The position numbers and the translations under genes are program-made. Shown here one piece after another: positions 1-8,420 of a stretch of DNA of 64,000 nucleotides. The notes under the pieces were generated by a model, which worked only from the letters and a program-made list of their open reading frames with translations, was not told the origin of the DNA and did not search any database. Position 1 is the stretch's first letter. Each line of letters begins with the position of its first letter. This stretch comes from Anaerolineae bacterium (lineage in GTDB: Bacteria; Chloroflexota; Anaerolineae; Aggregatilineales; Phototrophicaceae): assembly GCA_022823165.1 (NCBI GenBank), contig JAJDXR010000070.1:62001-126000 (forward strand), given 5' to 3'.

Positions 1-107
1 CCTCAAACTAGCCGGAACAGCTTCATTCTAGCATAGTTTGGGGGGCTCTATCCTGGAGCTTGCGCCCGCCCGGCCGCGCTTTGCCCGGCCGATAGCTTTA
101 TGCGGGA

Positions 108-1169
108 TCAATGGCGGGTGCTGCCGCGTTCCGGGCCCGTGAGCAAGCGGCGCAGATTGTTGTAGTCTTCCAATACGCGGCCGGCGCCCCGCGCCACACA
201 GGTCATGGCGTCGTCCGCCAGCCAGGAACGAATGTTGACCTCTTCACGCAGCCGCTCGCCCAAGCCGCGCAATTGACCGCCGCCGCCCGCGATGGTGATG
301 CCGCTTTCCATCAAGTCGGCAACCAACTCCGGCGGCGTGTCATCAAGCGCGTCTTTCACCGTATCGACGATTATGCTGACCGAGCCGCCGATGGCCTCGC
401 GAATCTCAATCGAGCTGACCTCAACCGAGTCCGGCAGGCCGGTGGTCAAGTTTCTGCCCTTGACCATATAGGTGCGTTCTTGCGGCAGCGGATAAGCCGA
501 GCCAATATCGATCTTGGCTTTCTCCGCTGTCGGTTCGCCGATCAGCAAATTGTGCTTGTTGCGCAGATGTTGCACGATGTCCTCGTCCATTTCATCGCCC
601 GCCACCCGTATCGAGCGGCTGATGACGATGCCGCCAAGCGAGAACAAAGCCACTTCAGTGGTGCCGCCGCCGATGTCTACCACCATGCTGCCCCGCGTCT
701 CGAGCACCGGCAGGTTGGCGCCGATGGCCGCCGCCACCGGCTCTTCGATAAGATGGGCTTCGCGCGCGCCCGCATCCAGTGTCGCTTCAATGACCGCGCG
801 CTTCTCAACTTCCGTGACGCCGCTGGGGATGCCAACCACCACTCGCGGCCGTGGCACCGGCACCCAACTTTGCTCATGGGCTTTCTTGATTAAGTAGTCC
901 AGCATGCGCGCGGTGATTTCATACTCGCTGATAACTCCGTCGCGCAGCGGCCGTACAATCAGAATGTCTTTGGGATTCTTGCTCCACATTTCTTTGGCGC
1001 GGGCGCCAACTTCAATGGGAGTTCGAGTTTTGCGATCGATAGCGACAAACGAGGGCTCGTTGATGACGATGCCCTTGCCGCGCACGTAGACCAGGGTATA
1101 CGCTGTACCCAAGTCGATGCCAATGTCGAGCGAGAATAGCCCAAAAAGGAAATCTAAGGGACTTAACAC
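108..1169 (-). CDS. mreB: Rod shape-determining protein MreB
   Basis: Bacterial actin homologue that forms membrane-associated filaments guiding lateral cell-wall synthesis. The 353-residue product has the usual MreB length (about 330-350). The actin-fold phosphate 1 loop is visible near the N-terminus (DIGIDLGTAYT, residues 15-25), the phosphate 2 motif as VVDIGGGTTEVA in the middle, and the adenosine motif as GITIAGGGGQLRG near the C-terminus. The hydrophobic N-terminus (LDFLFGLFS) could serve as the membrane anchor. The usual partners mreC and mreD are not next to it within the window. It diverges from tilS across a 214-bp intergenic region with an extended -10 promoter on its own side. 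Identification is secure. A rod or elongated cell shape is a plausible inference, although MreB also occurs in some non-rods. Confidence 0.95.
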   Translation of the reverse strand: MLSPLDFLFGLFSLDIGIDLGTAYTLVYVRGKGIVINEPSFVAIDRKTRTPIEVGARAKEMWSKNPKDILIVRPLRDGVISEYEITARMLDYLIKKAHEQSWVPVPRPRVVVGIPSGVTEVEKRAVIEATLDAGAREAHLIEEPVAAAIGANLPVLETRGSMVVDIGGGTTEVALFSLGGIVISRSIRVAGDEMDEDIVQHLRNKHNLLIGEPTAEKAKIDIGSAYPLPQERTYMVKGRNLTTGLPDSVEVSSIEIREAIGGSVSIIVDTVKDALDDTPPELVADLMESGITIAGGGGQLRGLGERLREEVNIRSWLADDAMTCVARGAGRVLEDYNNLRRLLTGPERGSTRH

Positions 1170-1190
1170 TAATGAATCCTCGACGGGTTG

Positions 1191-1231
1191 CGTCCGCGCC
1201 GCATTATATCACAATCAGGCACAATCAAATG
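1191..1231 (-). promoter_or_regulatory. Candidate extended -10 promoter of mreB
   Basis: On the minus strand a consensus TATAAT (1208-1203) is preceded by TGA, giving the extended -10 form TGATATAAT. No good -35 lies 17 bp upstream; TTGATT at 1228-1223 is only 14 bp away. The start codon is about 33 nt downstream. On the other strand TATAAT at 1258-1263 could serve tilS, but it lacks a -35 match. Confidence 0.45.
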
Positions 1232-1383
1232 CAAACCTAAACCAACGCGAAATAAACTATAATTGCCTACGCGCGCACCTCAATTCAATATAGCACTGAT
1301 TCTCTTATGTTTCCCAAGTTATCGGCACGAGGTTATGATAGATGCTTAGACTGAGTCATCGGTAAATCGTAGAGAGTCGCGCG

Positions 1384-2787
1384 ATGATTGCCGAGCGCGT
1401 CCAACAGATTCTAGAACAGAGCGGAGCCATCGGCGGCTCGCGCAAGCTGGTGGTGGCGGTGTCCGGCGGCTGCGATTCGGTGGCGCTGCTTCATATTCTC
1501 GTCGGCCTGCGCGGCGCGCTCGCCCTTGACCTGCACATCGCTTCCCTTGATCACGGCCTGCGCGGCGAAGCGGGCCGGGCCGACCTGGACTTCGTGCGTC
1601 GGTTGGCTACGCGCTGGGGCCTACCGCACACGCTGCATCAAGTCGATGTGCCGCAACTTTCCCGGGCCTGGGGCACAGGCATTGAGCAAGCGGCGCGGCG
1701 CGCGCGCTACGACTTCCTGGCGCGGGTCGCCCGGCAAGAAGGCCGCCGCAACGTGGCGCTTGGCCATCATGCCGATGATCAGGCAGAGACCATCCTCATG
1801 CATGTCCTGCGCGGCAGCGGTCTGCGCGGCCTGCGCGGGATGAGGCTGCTATCGCCAATGCCCGGTCATCCGCAATTCAATCTGCTTCGACCGCTGCTAA
1901 CGCTCAAGCGCGCCCAGCTCGAAGCGCACTGCCAAGCGCACAACCTGGCTTACCGGCAAGACGAGACCAATTGGGATGCAAGCTACAGCCGCAACTACCT
2001 GCGCCACCACGTCATGCCCGGACTATCGCGCTTAAATCCCGATGCTGTCAGCGCTCTGTGTCGCCTGGCCGAATCCGCCGCCCTTGACGAGGACTTTGTG
2101 ACAAGCCAAGTGGAATCGTTGGAGCAGGTCGCCCTGCGCCGCCGGGACGATGGCTGCAGCATCAACCGGCCGCTGTTCCTGGCAGCGCATCCCGCCTTGC
2201 GGCGCCGTTTGCTGCGCCGGGCATTTGAGCAACTGGCAGGCGCCGGCGAATCACTGACGCACGAACGCAGCTTGGATCTGGTCGAATTTTGCCAGACGGC
2301 GCAAACCGGCAAAGTCCGCGATATCGGCGCCAATCTTGAATTGTGGATTGGATACGAGCAATTGCTAATGCAGCGCAAAGGCGGCTGCCATCCAGCCGGA
2401 GACTATCGCCTCATTCCGGCCGACACGGGCATCACGCTGAGCGCAATGGATTCGCTTGAGATTGCCGGACTCTCAATCAAGATTGGCGCGCATCCCGGCG
2501 ATTGCGACTCAGGCGCCTGGCTGGCGCTCCCGGCCGGCTGCCAATTGCGGCTGAGGACGCGCCGAGCGGGCGATCGCTTCCAGCCCAAGGGTATGGGCGG
2601 ACGCTCGCGCAAACTTAAAGACTGGATGATTGACCGTAAAATTCCCCGCCGCCTGCGCGATCGGATTCCGCTGCTCTGCGCTGATGGCGCCATCGTCGCC
2701 GTCTGCCACGGACCTGCCTGGAGCCTGGCGGAAGTAGACAGCCCCCTAGGCAGCGCAGGCTCCGGAATCTTCGTCTGCCTCGACTAG
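1384..2787 (+). CDS. tilS: tRNA(Ile)-lysidine synthase TilS
   Basis: ATP-dependent enzyme that attaches lysine to C34 of the CAU-anticodon tRNA-Ile, changing both codon reading (AUA) and charging identity. The 467 residues contain the PP-loop ATP-pyrophosphatase motif SGGCDS (27-32), DHGLR (about 56-60) and GHHADDQAET (about 127-136), in the order expected of TilS. The C-terminal third (about 345-460) matches the substrate-recognition region and contains an arginine/lysine-rich stretch (GDRFQPKG, KLKDWMIDRKIPR) characteristic of TilS C-terminal domains. The ATG is preceded by a weak purine-rich stretch (GAGAG). The ftsH or hpt gene that often follows tilS is absent. A response regulator follows after 94 bp with its own promoter-like signal. 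Confidence 0.95.
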   Translation: MIAERVQQILEQSGAIGGSRKLVVAVSGGCDSVALLHILVGLRGALALDLHIASLDHGLRGEAGRADLDFVRRLATRWGLPHTLHQVDVPQLSRAWGTGIEQAARRARYDFLARVARQEGRRNVALGHHADDQAETILMHVLRGSGLRGLRGMRLLSPMPGHPQFNLLRPLLTLKRAQLEAHCQAHNLAYRQDETNWDASYSRNYLRHHVMPGLSRLNPDAVSALCRLAESAALDEDFVTSQVESLEQVALRRRDDGCSINRPLFLAAHPALRRRLLRRAFEQLAGAGESLTHERSLDLVEFCQTAQTGKVRDIGANLELWIGYEQLLMQRKGGCHPAGDYRLIPADTGITLSAMDSLEIAGLSIKIGAHPGDCDSGAWLALPAGCQLRLRTRRAGDRFQPKGMGGRSRKLKDWMIDRKIPRRLRDRIPLLCADGAIVAVCHGPAWSLAEVDSPLGSAGSGIFVCLD

Positions 2788-2835
2788 CCGCCGCCTTACT
2801 TCCGCTCAATCTCGCCGTGTAGGGATTCGCGCCAA

Positions 2836-2844
2836 TGCTATAAT
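2836..2844 (+). promoter_or_regulatory. Extended -10 promoter upstream of the response regulator
   Basis: TGCTATAAT (2836-2844) is a perfect -10 hexamer with the TGn extension, 38 bp before the start at 2882. No recognisable -35 lies at 17 bp. This fits an extended -10 promoter and suggests the regulator is transcribed separately from tilS. Confidence 0.5.
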
Positions 2845-2881
2845 TACAAATATCAGAATGGTTCTGCCCTGAGTGTGCTAG

Positions 2882-3709
2882 ATGGCTGAGAGACAGCTGA
2901 TGCGACTCTTGCTGGTAGATGGCGATGGCCTCAGCCGCTACACCGTAAGCATGGCGATGCAACGGGTCGGCTACATGGTAGGGGAAGCGGGCAGTGGCGA
3001 GGCGGCGCTTGAGCGCTTGGCTCAGGGGGACTATGACCTTGTGCTTGCCGAAATCGACCTGCCCGACATGAATGGCATCGACTTGCTAAAAGCCATCAAG
3101 AATCGCTCGCCGGATAGCGTGGTCATACTCATGGCCGACACCGTCAGCGTCGAAACCGCAGTCGAAGCCCTGCGCTTAGGCGCGCGCGATCTCCTTCTCA
3201 AGCCATTCTCCAGCGAAGATATCCGCGGCAGCGTCGAACGGGCTATTCAAACGGCTCGCCGCTTGAGACGCCGGCGGCGATTGCTGGACAGCATTGAAAG
3301 GGCCGTGTCCGATTTAACGCGCGAATTCGCCGTGACCGCGGACATCGAATCGGCCCCGGCTCAGCGAGGCGTCGGCGCCGGAGCGCATCGGAATGTTATC
3401 AGGCTGGGCCCGCTGTCGGTTCTGCCCGGCAAATATCAGGTCACAGCCGGCGGCCAATCGGCCAGCCTGACGCCGACCGAGTTTGACCTGTTGCTTTACC
3501 TGGCGGCGCATCGAGGACGCGTCGCTTCCTGCCGCGAGTTAGTCCGCGAAGTACGCGGTTACGCCACCGACGAAGAGGAAGCCCGGGAAGTCATCCGCCC
3601 GCACGTCAGTAACCTGCGGCGCAAGCTAAAAGAGCTGGGAGACATCGACCTGATCGTCAATGTGCGCGGCGTCGGTTACCGTCTCGCCGAGATAGCCGAA
3701 GCAGGCTGA
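2882..3709 (+). CDS. OmpR-type response regulator with an atypical receiver domain
   Basis: The 275-residue protein has an N-terminal CheY-like receiver (about 7-125) and a C-terminal winged-helix OmpR/PhoB DNA-binding domain (about 172-272; LTPTEFDLLLYLAAHRG, RPHVSNLRRKL and VRGVGYRL are diagnostic). A basic, arginine-rich linker (RRLRRRRRLL) joins them. The receiver is unusual. The residue aligned with the phospho-accepting aspartate is Glu57 (LAEIDLP), the acidic pair near the N-terminus reads D13-G14-D15 instead of D-D, and the conserved Thr/Ser is Met (VILMAD). The signalling lysine (LLLKPF) is kept. I infer that it does not respond to ordinary aspartyl phosphorylation and may be constitutively active or controlled otherwise. 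No histidine kinase is adjacent; the nearest is about 12 kb away. Met7 is an alternative start. Confidence 0.88.
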   Translation: MAERQLMRLLLVDGDGLSRYTVSMAMQRVGYMVGEAGSGEAALERLAQGDYDLVLAEIDLPDMNGIDLLKAIKNRSPDSVVILMADTVSVETAVEALRLGARDLLLKPFSSEDIRGSVERAIQTARRLRRRRRLLDSIERAVSDLTREFAVTADIESAPAQRGVGAGAHRNVIRLGPLSVLPGKYQVTAGGQSASLTPTEFDLLLYLAAHRGRVASCRELVREVRGYATDEEEAREVIRPHVSNLRRKLKELGDIDLIVNVRGVGYRLAEIAEAG

Positions 3710-3736
3710 CACTCCTCTCCCATTACCATCGCCTTG

Positions 3737-3745
3737 TGATATTAT
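3737..3745 (+). promoter_or_regulatory. Candidate extended -10 promoter of the esterase-CapA gene
   Basis: TGATATTAT (3737-3745) has the TGn extension and a five-of-six -10 match, 42 bp before the ATG at 3788. No clear -35 is seen. Confidence 0.35.
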
Positions 3746-3787
3746 TTGGCGCGCTGCGGTCTTTAGCTGTGCGGATCTGGAGAGTTC

Positions 3788-5914
3788 ATGCGCCTGGCGT
3801 TTTGCCTGCTTATGCTTTGTCTATTACCGTTCGCGGTTCACTCGCAAGCGACTAATTGCAGCGAGGCGGGCGCACTCTCCCGCGAGACCTACACTGGCGC
3901 AGGCTCTGATCACGAACGCCGTTTCCATATCTACCTGCCGCCCTGTTACGCCTCGACCAACGCGGACTACCCGCTGCTGATGCTGCTGCACGGTTCCAAC
4001 GCCGACGATCTGCAGTGGGCTTTGCTCGGTTTCTTGCAGGCGCTTGAGACCGCAATCCACGAGGGCAGAGCCGCGCCCATGATTGTGGTCATGCCCTTCG
4101 GCGGGCAGACGGCCAACGACAATATATTTGGCGACAACAGCTACGACCAAATACTGCTCAACCTGCTGGACATCGTATCCGAGCGCTATCGACTTAACGG
4201 CGCTCGGGCAATTGGCGGCATATCCCGCGGCGGTTTCTGGGCTTATCATCTCGGCTTGCGCTTCCCCGATCAATTCGTCGCCATCGGCGGCCATAGCCCC
4301 TTCTTTGACGCCGACCACGCGCCGGCCGCCTACAACCCGCTGCATCTGGCGGCTACGCTCTCCGCGGATACAGATCTCAGGCTGTGGCTTGACCGCGGCT
4401 CAAACGATTATGCCGCCGCCGGCATTGAGCAGATGCGCGTCAACTTGCAAGCGGCGCGGGCGCCCCATGACTATGTCGTCTACCCCGGCGGGGATCACAG
4501 CGACGCCTCCTGGTCGCGCAACATCGATGATTATCTCGCCTTTTATTCGCGCGCCTTTTCGCCCGCTGATCCGTCTGCTGCGTCCGATGACGGCGGCGCC
4601 CGCGACGAACTTGAGCTCTGGCTGCCCGCGGCCGGATTCGGGACCTTGCTTGTATCCATCGACTCGGCCGATCTCCAGGCGCTGCTGGCTGGCCATTTCG
4701 ACGGCCGGCTGATTCTCAGCCAGTCGGCCGCCGCTCGCCTGCGTCAACAGGGCTTCACATTCCATAGCGGCGCTCGCATCGTCGCTCACGACCAGCTCTT
4801 TGGCGCTCTATGGCGGGACAAGCGCAGTTTTACGCTCCTGCCCGCCAACCAACTGCAGTTGCCCTTGCGCGTACTGTGGTTGGACGATATGCCTGTGGTT
4901 GATCAACTCGACCGGTACCCGCTGGCTTTCGACTCCGACTTTCCCAACTTCAGCCGCGACAAGCTGACCCGCATTACCCTGTCCGGCACGACTGCGCTCG
5001 CCCGTCATACGCTGCCCGCGATTGACGCCATCGGCGTCGAGCGCGCCGTCAGCGGCATTCGCGATTACGCGCTCCGGTCGGATTATTTTCACATCACCAA
5101 CGAGGCGTCCCTGGCGCCGGGCTGTCCGGCTCTGGATACCATTGGTTATGCCGGCAGCAATAACAGCATGTGTATGAAACCCGAACATGCCGCCATCTTC
5201 GACTTGCTCGATGTCGATGTGGTCGACTTAACTGGAAATCATATCAACGACTTCGGTTACGAGCCGCTGCTGCATACGCTGGAGTATTTTGAGCAGCGAG
5301 ACATGGCCCTGGTTGGCGGCGGACGCGACCCGCAAGCGGCGCGCGAGGCGCTGATACTCGAGCATAAGGGCTCGCGCATCGGCTGGATCGCCTGTAACGA
5401 CATCGGGCCCGCCTACGCCTACGCCAGCGACGATCCCAATTCGCGCTTCGGGCAACGGCCGGGCGCGGCTCCCTGCGACCGCAACTGGCTGCGCGAGACG
5501 CTGGCTGTCCTAGCGTCGCAAGTGGACCTGGTGCTGATGACGGTTCAATATCGCGAATTTGAACGTTTCACGCCGACCGACGGGCAAAAGTTCGATTACC
5601 GCACCTTCGCCGAATGGGGCGCGGATATCGTCGTTGGCACCGCCGAGCACAAGCCGATGACCTTTGAATTCTATCCCACCAACCGGGGCGAAACCGCCTT
5701 CATTCACTACGGCCTGGGCAATCTATTTTTCGATCAGTTGCCCTGGGGCAATCGGCGCTTTTTCCTGGATACGCTATACATTTACGACGGCAGGCTACTC
5801 TCAGTTGAAGTCTTTCCCGGCATCATTGACGAGCGCGCCCGTCCCCGGCTGCTCACCGGCGAAGACCGCTTTAACTTTCTGCATTTCATGTTCATCCAGA
5901 AAAACGAATTCTAA
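3788..5914 (+). CDS. Secreted two-domain protein: alpha/beta-hydrolase esterase fused to a CapA-like domain
   Basis: The 708-residue protein begins with a clear signal peptide (about 1-20, cleavage near HSQA). Residues about 35-255 form a putative esterase of the esterase-D/feruloyl-esterase-like alpha/beta-hydrolase group: the oxyanion region LLHGSNADD, the nucleophile elbow GISRGG (Ser146), an acidic residue around LDRGSND (202-207) and the catalytic histidine GGDHS (His237). Residues about 370-700 resemble the CapA/PgsA metallophosphatase-like family of polyglutamate and capsule proteins: LTGNHINDFG (His485), GADIVVGTAEHKP and YGLGNLFFD. A middle region of about 100 residues is not recognised. 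The protein probably acts outside the membrane on an envelope or environmental ester and polymer. A single open frame across both domains argues for a true fusion. The substrate is unknown. Confidence 0.8.
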   Translation: MRLAFCLLMLCLLPFAVHSQATNCSEAGALSRETYTGAGSDHERRFHIYLPPCYASTNADYPLLMLLHGSNADDLQWALLGFLQALETAIHEGRAAPMIVVMPFGGQTANDNIFGDNSYDQILLNLLDIVSERYRLNGARAIGGISRGGFWAYHLGLRFPDQFVAIGGHSPFFDADHAPAAYNPLHLAATLSADTDLRLWLDRGSNDYAAAGIEQMRVNLQAARAPHDYVVYPGGDHSDASWSRNIDDYLAFYSRAFSPADPSAASDDGGARDELELWLPAAGFGTLLVSIDSADLQALLAGHFDGRLILSQSAAARLRQQGFTFHSGARIVAHDQLFGALWRDKRSFTLLPANQLQLPLRVLWLDDMPVVDQLDRYPLAFDSDFPNFSRDKLTRITLSGTTALARHTLPAIDAIGVERAVSGIRDYALRSDYFHITNEASLAPGCPALDTIGYAGSNNSMCMKPEHAAIFDLLDVDVVDLTGNHINDFGYEPLLHTLEYFEQRDMALVGGGRDPQAAREALILEHKGSRIGWIACNDIGPAYAYASDDPNSRFGQRPGAAPCDRNWLRETLAVLASQVDLVLMTVQYREFERFTPTDGQKFDYRTFAEWGADIVVGTAEHKPMTFEFYPTNRGETAFIHYGLGNLFFDQLPWGNRRFFLDTLYIYDGRLLSVEVFPGIIDERARPRLLTGEDRFNFLHFMFIQKNEF

Positions 5915-5927
5915 CGCTGTAAATGCT

Positions 5928-5950
5928 AAGGGGCGGGCGCCTTGTTTTTC
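5928..5950 (+). terminator. Possible weak terminator after the esterase-CapA gene
   Basis: An interrupted hairpin (AAGG...CCTT with an inner GC pair and one mismatch) is followed directly by a T run (GTTTTTC), 14 bp after the stop codon. The stem is short, so the call is tentative. Confidence 0.35.
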
Positions 5951-5976
5951 TAACGCCAATCATACGCGTCTTGTTG

Positions 5977-6000
5977 CAGAATGAAGATCCAGAATGAAGA
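5977..6000 (+). repeat. Tandem 11-bp repeat in the intergenic region
   Basis: CAGAATGAAGA occurs twice (5977-5987 and 5990-6000), 13 bp apart, between the esterase-CapA gene and the Clp-type ATPase gene. No function is apparent. Confidence 0.6.
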
Positions 6001-6130
6001 GCTAGAGAGAAGAGCCGCCGGCGCCCGACAATCCAGGGCGGCCATACTAGGCGTGGCGAGTTGGGTTGGGCTATAATGGCGCTGCTCAGGACTTTGCAAG
6101 CTGGGATACGGACGGGGATGTAGTCTTTAC

Positions 6131-8353
6131 ATGTCGACCCTAAATCCAGATCTAATCTCCAAAGATATGGACGCGGTTTTGAACGACGCCGTGCCGCTGC
6201 TGGATGAGCATCGAAAGTCGTCGATTATGCCCGAAATGGTGCTGCTCGCCTTGCTGCGGCGCGAGAACACAGCCGCCCATCGCATGCTGACCATGTTCGA
6301 GTCAAGCCGCGGCGTCGACCTGGAACGCCTGGAGCGGCAGGTTAAAATGGCTATTCAATCGCGGCGCGACCCGGACGGCAGCCTGGACTTTGTCGCCATC
6401 GGCAACAAAAAAATACCCCTCAGCCGGCAATCCATCGTCTTGCTGGATGACGGTTTGACCATCGCCAACTCCATGAATCAGCAGAAAATTGATACCGACC
6501 ACGCCCTGGCCGTCCTGGCGGAGACTTCAGTGAGCACCGGCGGTATCCTGCGCCAATTCAGCATCACGCCCAAGTCAATCAAAGACGCCTACAACGACTC
6601 CAGCACGACCATGCCGGCGCGCGAAGACAGCACCACCGTCGATTACGTCAAGCGCGCCCGCCGCGGGCTGCTGCGCGCGGTGCATTTTCGTGAAGATCTG
6701 CTGCGCAACATGATCAACGTGCTGACGCAGTCCGTGAACCGGCACATCATTCTAATCGGCCCCGATGGAGTCGGCAAACGCACGCTCGCTTACAGCCTGG
6801 CGCTGCTGATGGCGGAAGACAAAGGACCGGCCGGCTTGCATAACCTGGTGCAAATCAGCGAAACGGCGCTGCTTGATGGCGATCAGGAAGCCTTCCGCGC
6901 CGGCATGAGCGCGGCCCGCAATGGCATTCTCTTTCTGCCGCTGATACATCGCTTCTTCGGCGGCCCCATCAAAGCCGACTTCAACAAAGCGACTTCGCTG
7001 GTGCAAAAGGCTTTTCTCAGCGATGACCCCGTCGTTATCTGCACCACCAGCCTGCAAGAATTCGAGGCTCGCATCCAGGGCGTCAGCGCCATCATGGAAA
7101 ACAGCCAGGTCATCCGCGTCGATGAGCCGTCGCTGGATGAAGCGGTGCGTATCCTGGAAGTAGTCGCTCCCCATCTTGAAGCCGATTACCAGATTGCCGT
7201 CGAGCACGACGCCCTGAAAATGGCGGCGCGTATGGCGCAGCGTTATCTGACCATCAATCCCTTGCCGCAGAGCGCCGAGCAATTACTGCACCGGACTGCC
7301 GCCATGGTCAATATGGGCAAGCAGGCGCACCTGGCTTTCAAACCGGAAAACAACGACGCCCAGCTGGATGTCGAAGATGTTACCCTGGTCACCAGCCAGA
7401 TGACCGGCATTCCGGTGACCAAGCTGGGCGCTGATGAACGCCTGCGTTACGCGAATATGGTTGAGCATCTCCGCCAGCGCTTAATCGGCCAGGAAGAAGC
7501 CGTCCAGCTCGTCAGCCGCGCCATCAAAACGGCGCGCGTCGGTCTTAAAGACCCGCGGCGGCCCATCGGCACATTTTTGTTCCTCGGTCCCACCGGCATC
7601 GGCAAGACCGAACTGGCGCGCGTACTGGCGGACTTCATGTTTGGCAGCGAAGAAACGCTTTTCCCGCTGGATATGAGCGAATACAAAGACGAGAGCAGCA
7701 TCAACCGCCTCATCGGGTCCGCCGTCGGTTATGTCGGCAGCGACGAAGGCGGCCAGCTCACCGAGCGGATTCGTCAGCAGCCTTATACCATCGTGCTCCT
7801 GGATGAGATCGAAAAAGCGCATCCGCGCATTATGGATGTGCTGCTGCAGGTGATGGAAGAGGGCCGGCTGACCGACGGCCGCGGCAATGTCGCCCGCTTC
7901 AGCGAGGCGGTCGTGATCATGACCAGCAATATCGGCTCCGAGCATCTCATGGTGCGGCAAATCACCGATGACCTGCGGGAGCGAATCATGGACGAGGTGC
8001 TTGATTTCCTGCGTCCGGAATTTGTCAATCGCCTGGACGAAGTGATTCTGTTCAACGCCCTCAGCGATGACGACTTCGTGCCGATTCTGGAGTTGCTGAT
8101 CGCCAAAGAGAATAAGCTGGCAAAAGAAAGCGGCTTGACGCTGAGCTTCACCGATGGCGCCAAAAAATGGCTGCTTGATCAAAATGACGAACCCGAATAC
8201 GGCGCTCGTCCGCTGCGCCGTATTCTCAGGCGCAATCTGCGCGAGCCGCTGGCGGATTTTTTGCTGCGCAACAATCCCGAAGAAGGCGCCGAGGTGCGCA
8301 TCAGCTCCAGCCGCAAACGCGGCGGCGGCCTCGAATTCTCGTTCCGCCACTAA
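6131..8353 (+). CDS. Clp/Hsp100-family AAA+ ATPase with degenerate first ATPase domain
   Basis: The 740-residue protein shows the ClpA/ClpB/ClpC plan: an N-terminal Clp-N-like helical domain (about 5-155), a first AAA+ module (about 180-400) and a second one (about 440-740). The second is intact: Walker A GPTGIGKT (486-493), Walker B VLLDE (555-559), sensor-1 Asn600, arginine finger Arg634 and sensor-2 GARPLRR (691-697). The first keeps a P-loop-like GPDGVGKRT (210-218), but the Walker B acids are replaced (ILFLPLIH, residues 266-273), so ATP hydrolysis there is unlikely. There is no long coiled-coil M domain. The sensor-1 to FRPEF interval is short and lacks the VGF/IGF loop that docks ClpP, as in ClpB. 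I infer a ClpP-independent remodelling ATPase. It could also be a divergent ClpC. A TATAAT at 6072-6077 lies 53 bp upstream. Confidence 0.85.
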   Translation: MSTLNPDLISKDMDAVLNDAVPLLDEHRKSSIMPEMVLLALLRRENTAAHRMLTMFESSRGVDLERLERQVKMAIQSRRDPDGSLDFVAIGNKKIPLSRQSIVLLDDGLTIANSMNQQKIDTDHALAVLAETSVSTGGILRQFSITPKSIKDAYNDSSTTMPAREDSTTVDYVKRARRGLLRAVHFREDLLRNMINVLTQSVNRHIILIGPDGVGKRTLAYSLALLMAEDKGPAGLHNLVQISETALLDGDQEAFRAGMSAARNGILFLPLIHRFFGGPIKADFNKATSLVQKAFLSDDPVVICTTSLQEFEARIQGVSAIMENSQVIRVDEPSLDEAVRILEVVAPHLEADYQIAVEHDALKMAARMAQRYLTINPLPQSAEQLLHRTAAMVNMGKQAHLAFKPENNDAQLDVEDVTLVTSQMTGIPVTKLGADERLRYANMVEHLRQRLIGQEEAVQLVSRAIKTARVGLKDPRRPIGTFLFLGPTGIGKTELARVLADFMFGSEETLFPLDMSEYKDESSINRLIGSAVGYVGSDEGGQLTERIRQQPYTIVLLDEIEKAHPRIMDVLLQVMEEGRLTDGRGNVARFSEAVVIMTSNIGSEHLMVRQITDDLRERIMDEVLDFLRPEFVNRLDEVILFNALSDDDFVPILELLIAKENKLAKESGLTLSFTDGAKKWLLDQNDEPEYGARPLRRILRRNLREPLADFLLRNNPEEGAEVRISSSRKRGGGLEFSFRH

Positions 8354-8360
8354 CCTGAAA

Positions 8361-8402
8361 TCGCAGCCCGGCTGCGACAGTTACGATATAGCTACGATAT
8401 AG
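8361..8402 (+). repeat. Small hairpin and tandem repeat before the phosphohexomutase gene
   Basis: TCGCAGC-ccg-GCTGCGA (8361-8377) is a perfect 7-bp stem with a 3-nt loop. It is followed by two tandem copies of TACGATATAG (8382-8391 and 8393-8402) with an 11-bp period. They lie in the 67-bp gap between the Clp gene and the mutase gene. The repeat units look like -10 elements, so tandem promoters or a protein-binding site are possible. Confidence 0.5.
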
Positions 8403-8420
8403 AAGGTAGAGGCATCCACG

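Noticed and set aside
1..107. Possible terminator hairpin after mreB (around 70-92)
   Set aside because: Only a 5-bp GC stem with a long loop and no T run on the minus strand; too weak to report.
111..893. Plus-strand open frame of 260 codons opposite mreB
   Set aside because: Exact antisense of a clear MreB with low-complexity, histidine- and arginine-rich translation and no motif; a shadow of GC-rich codon use.
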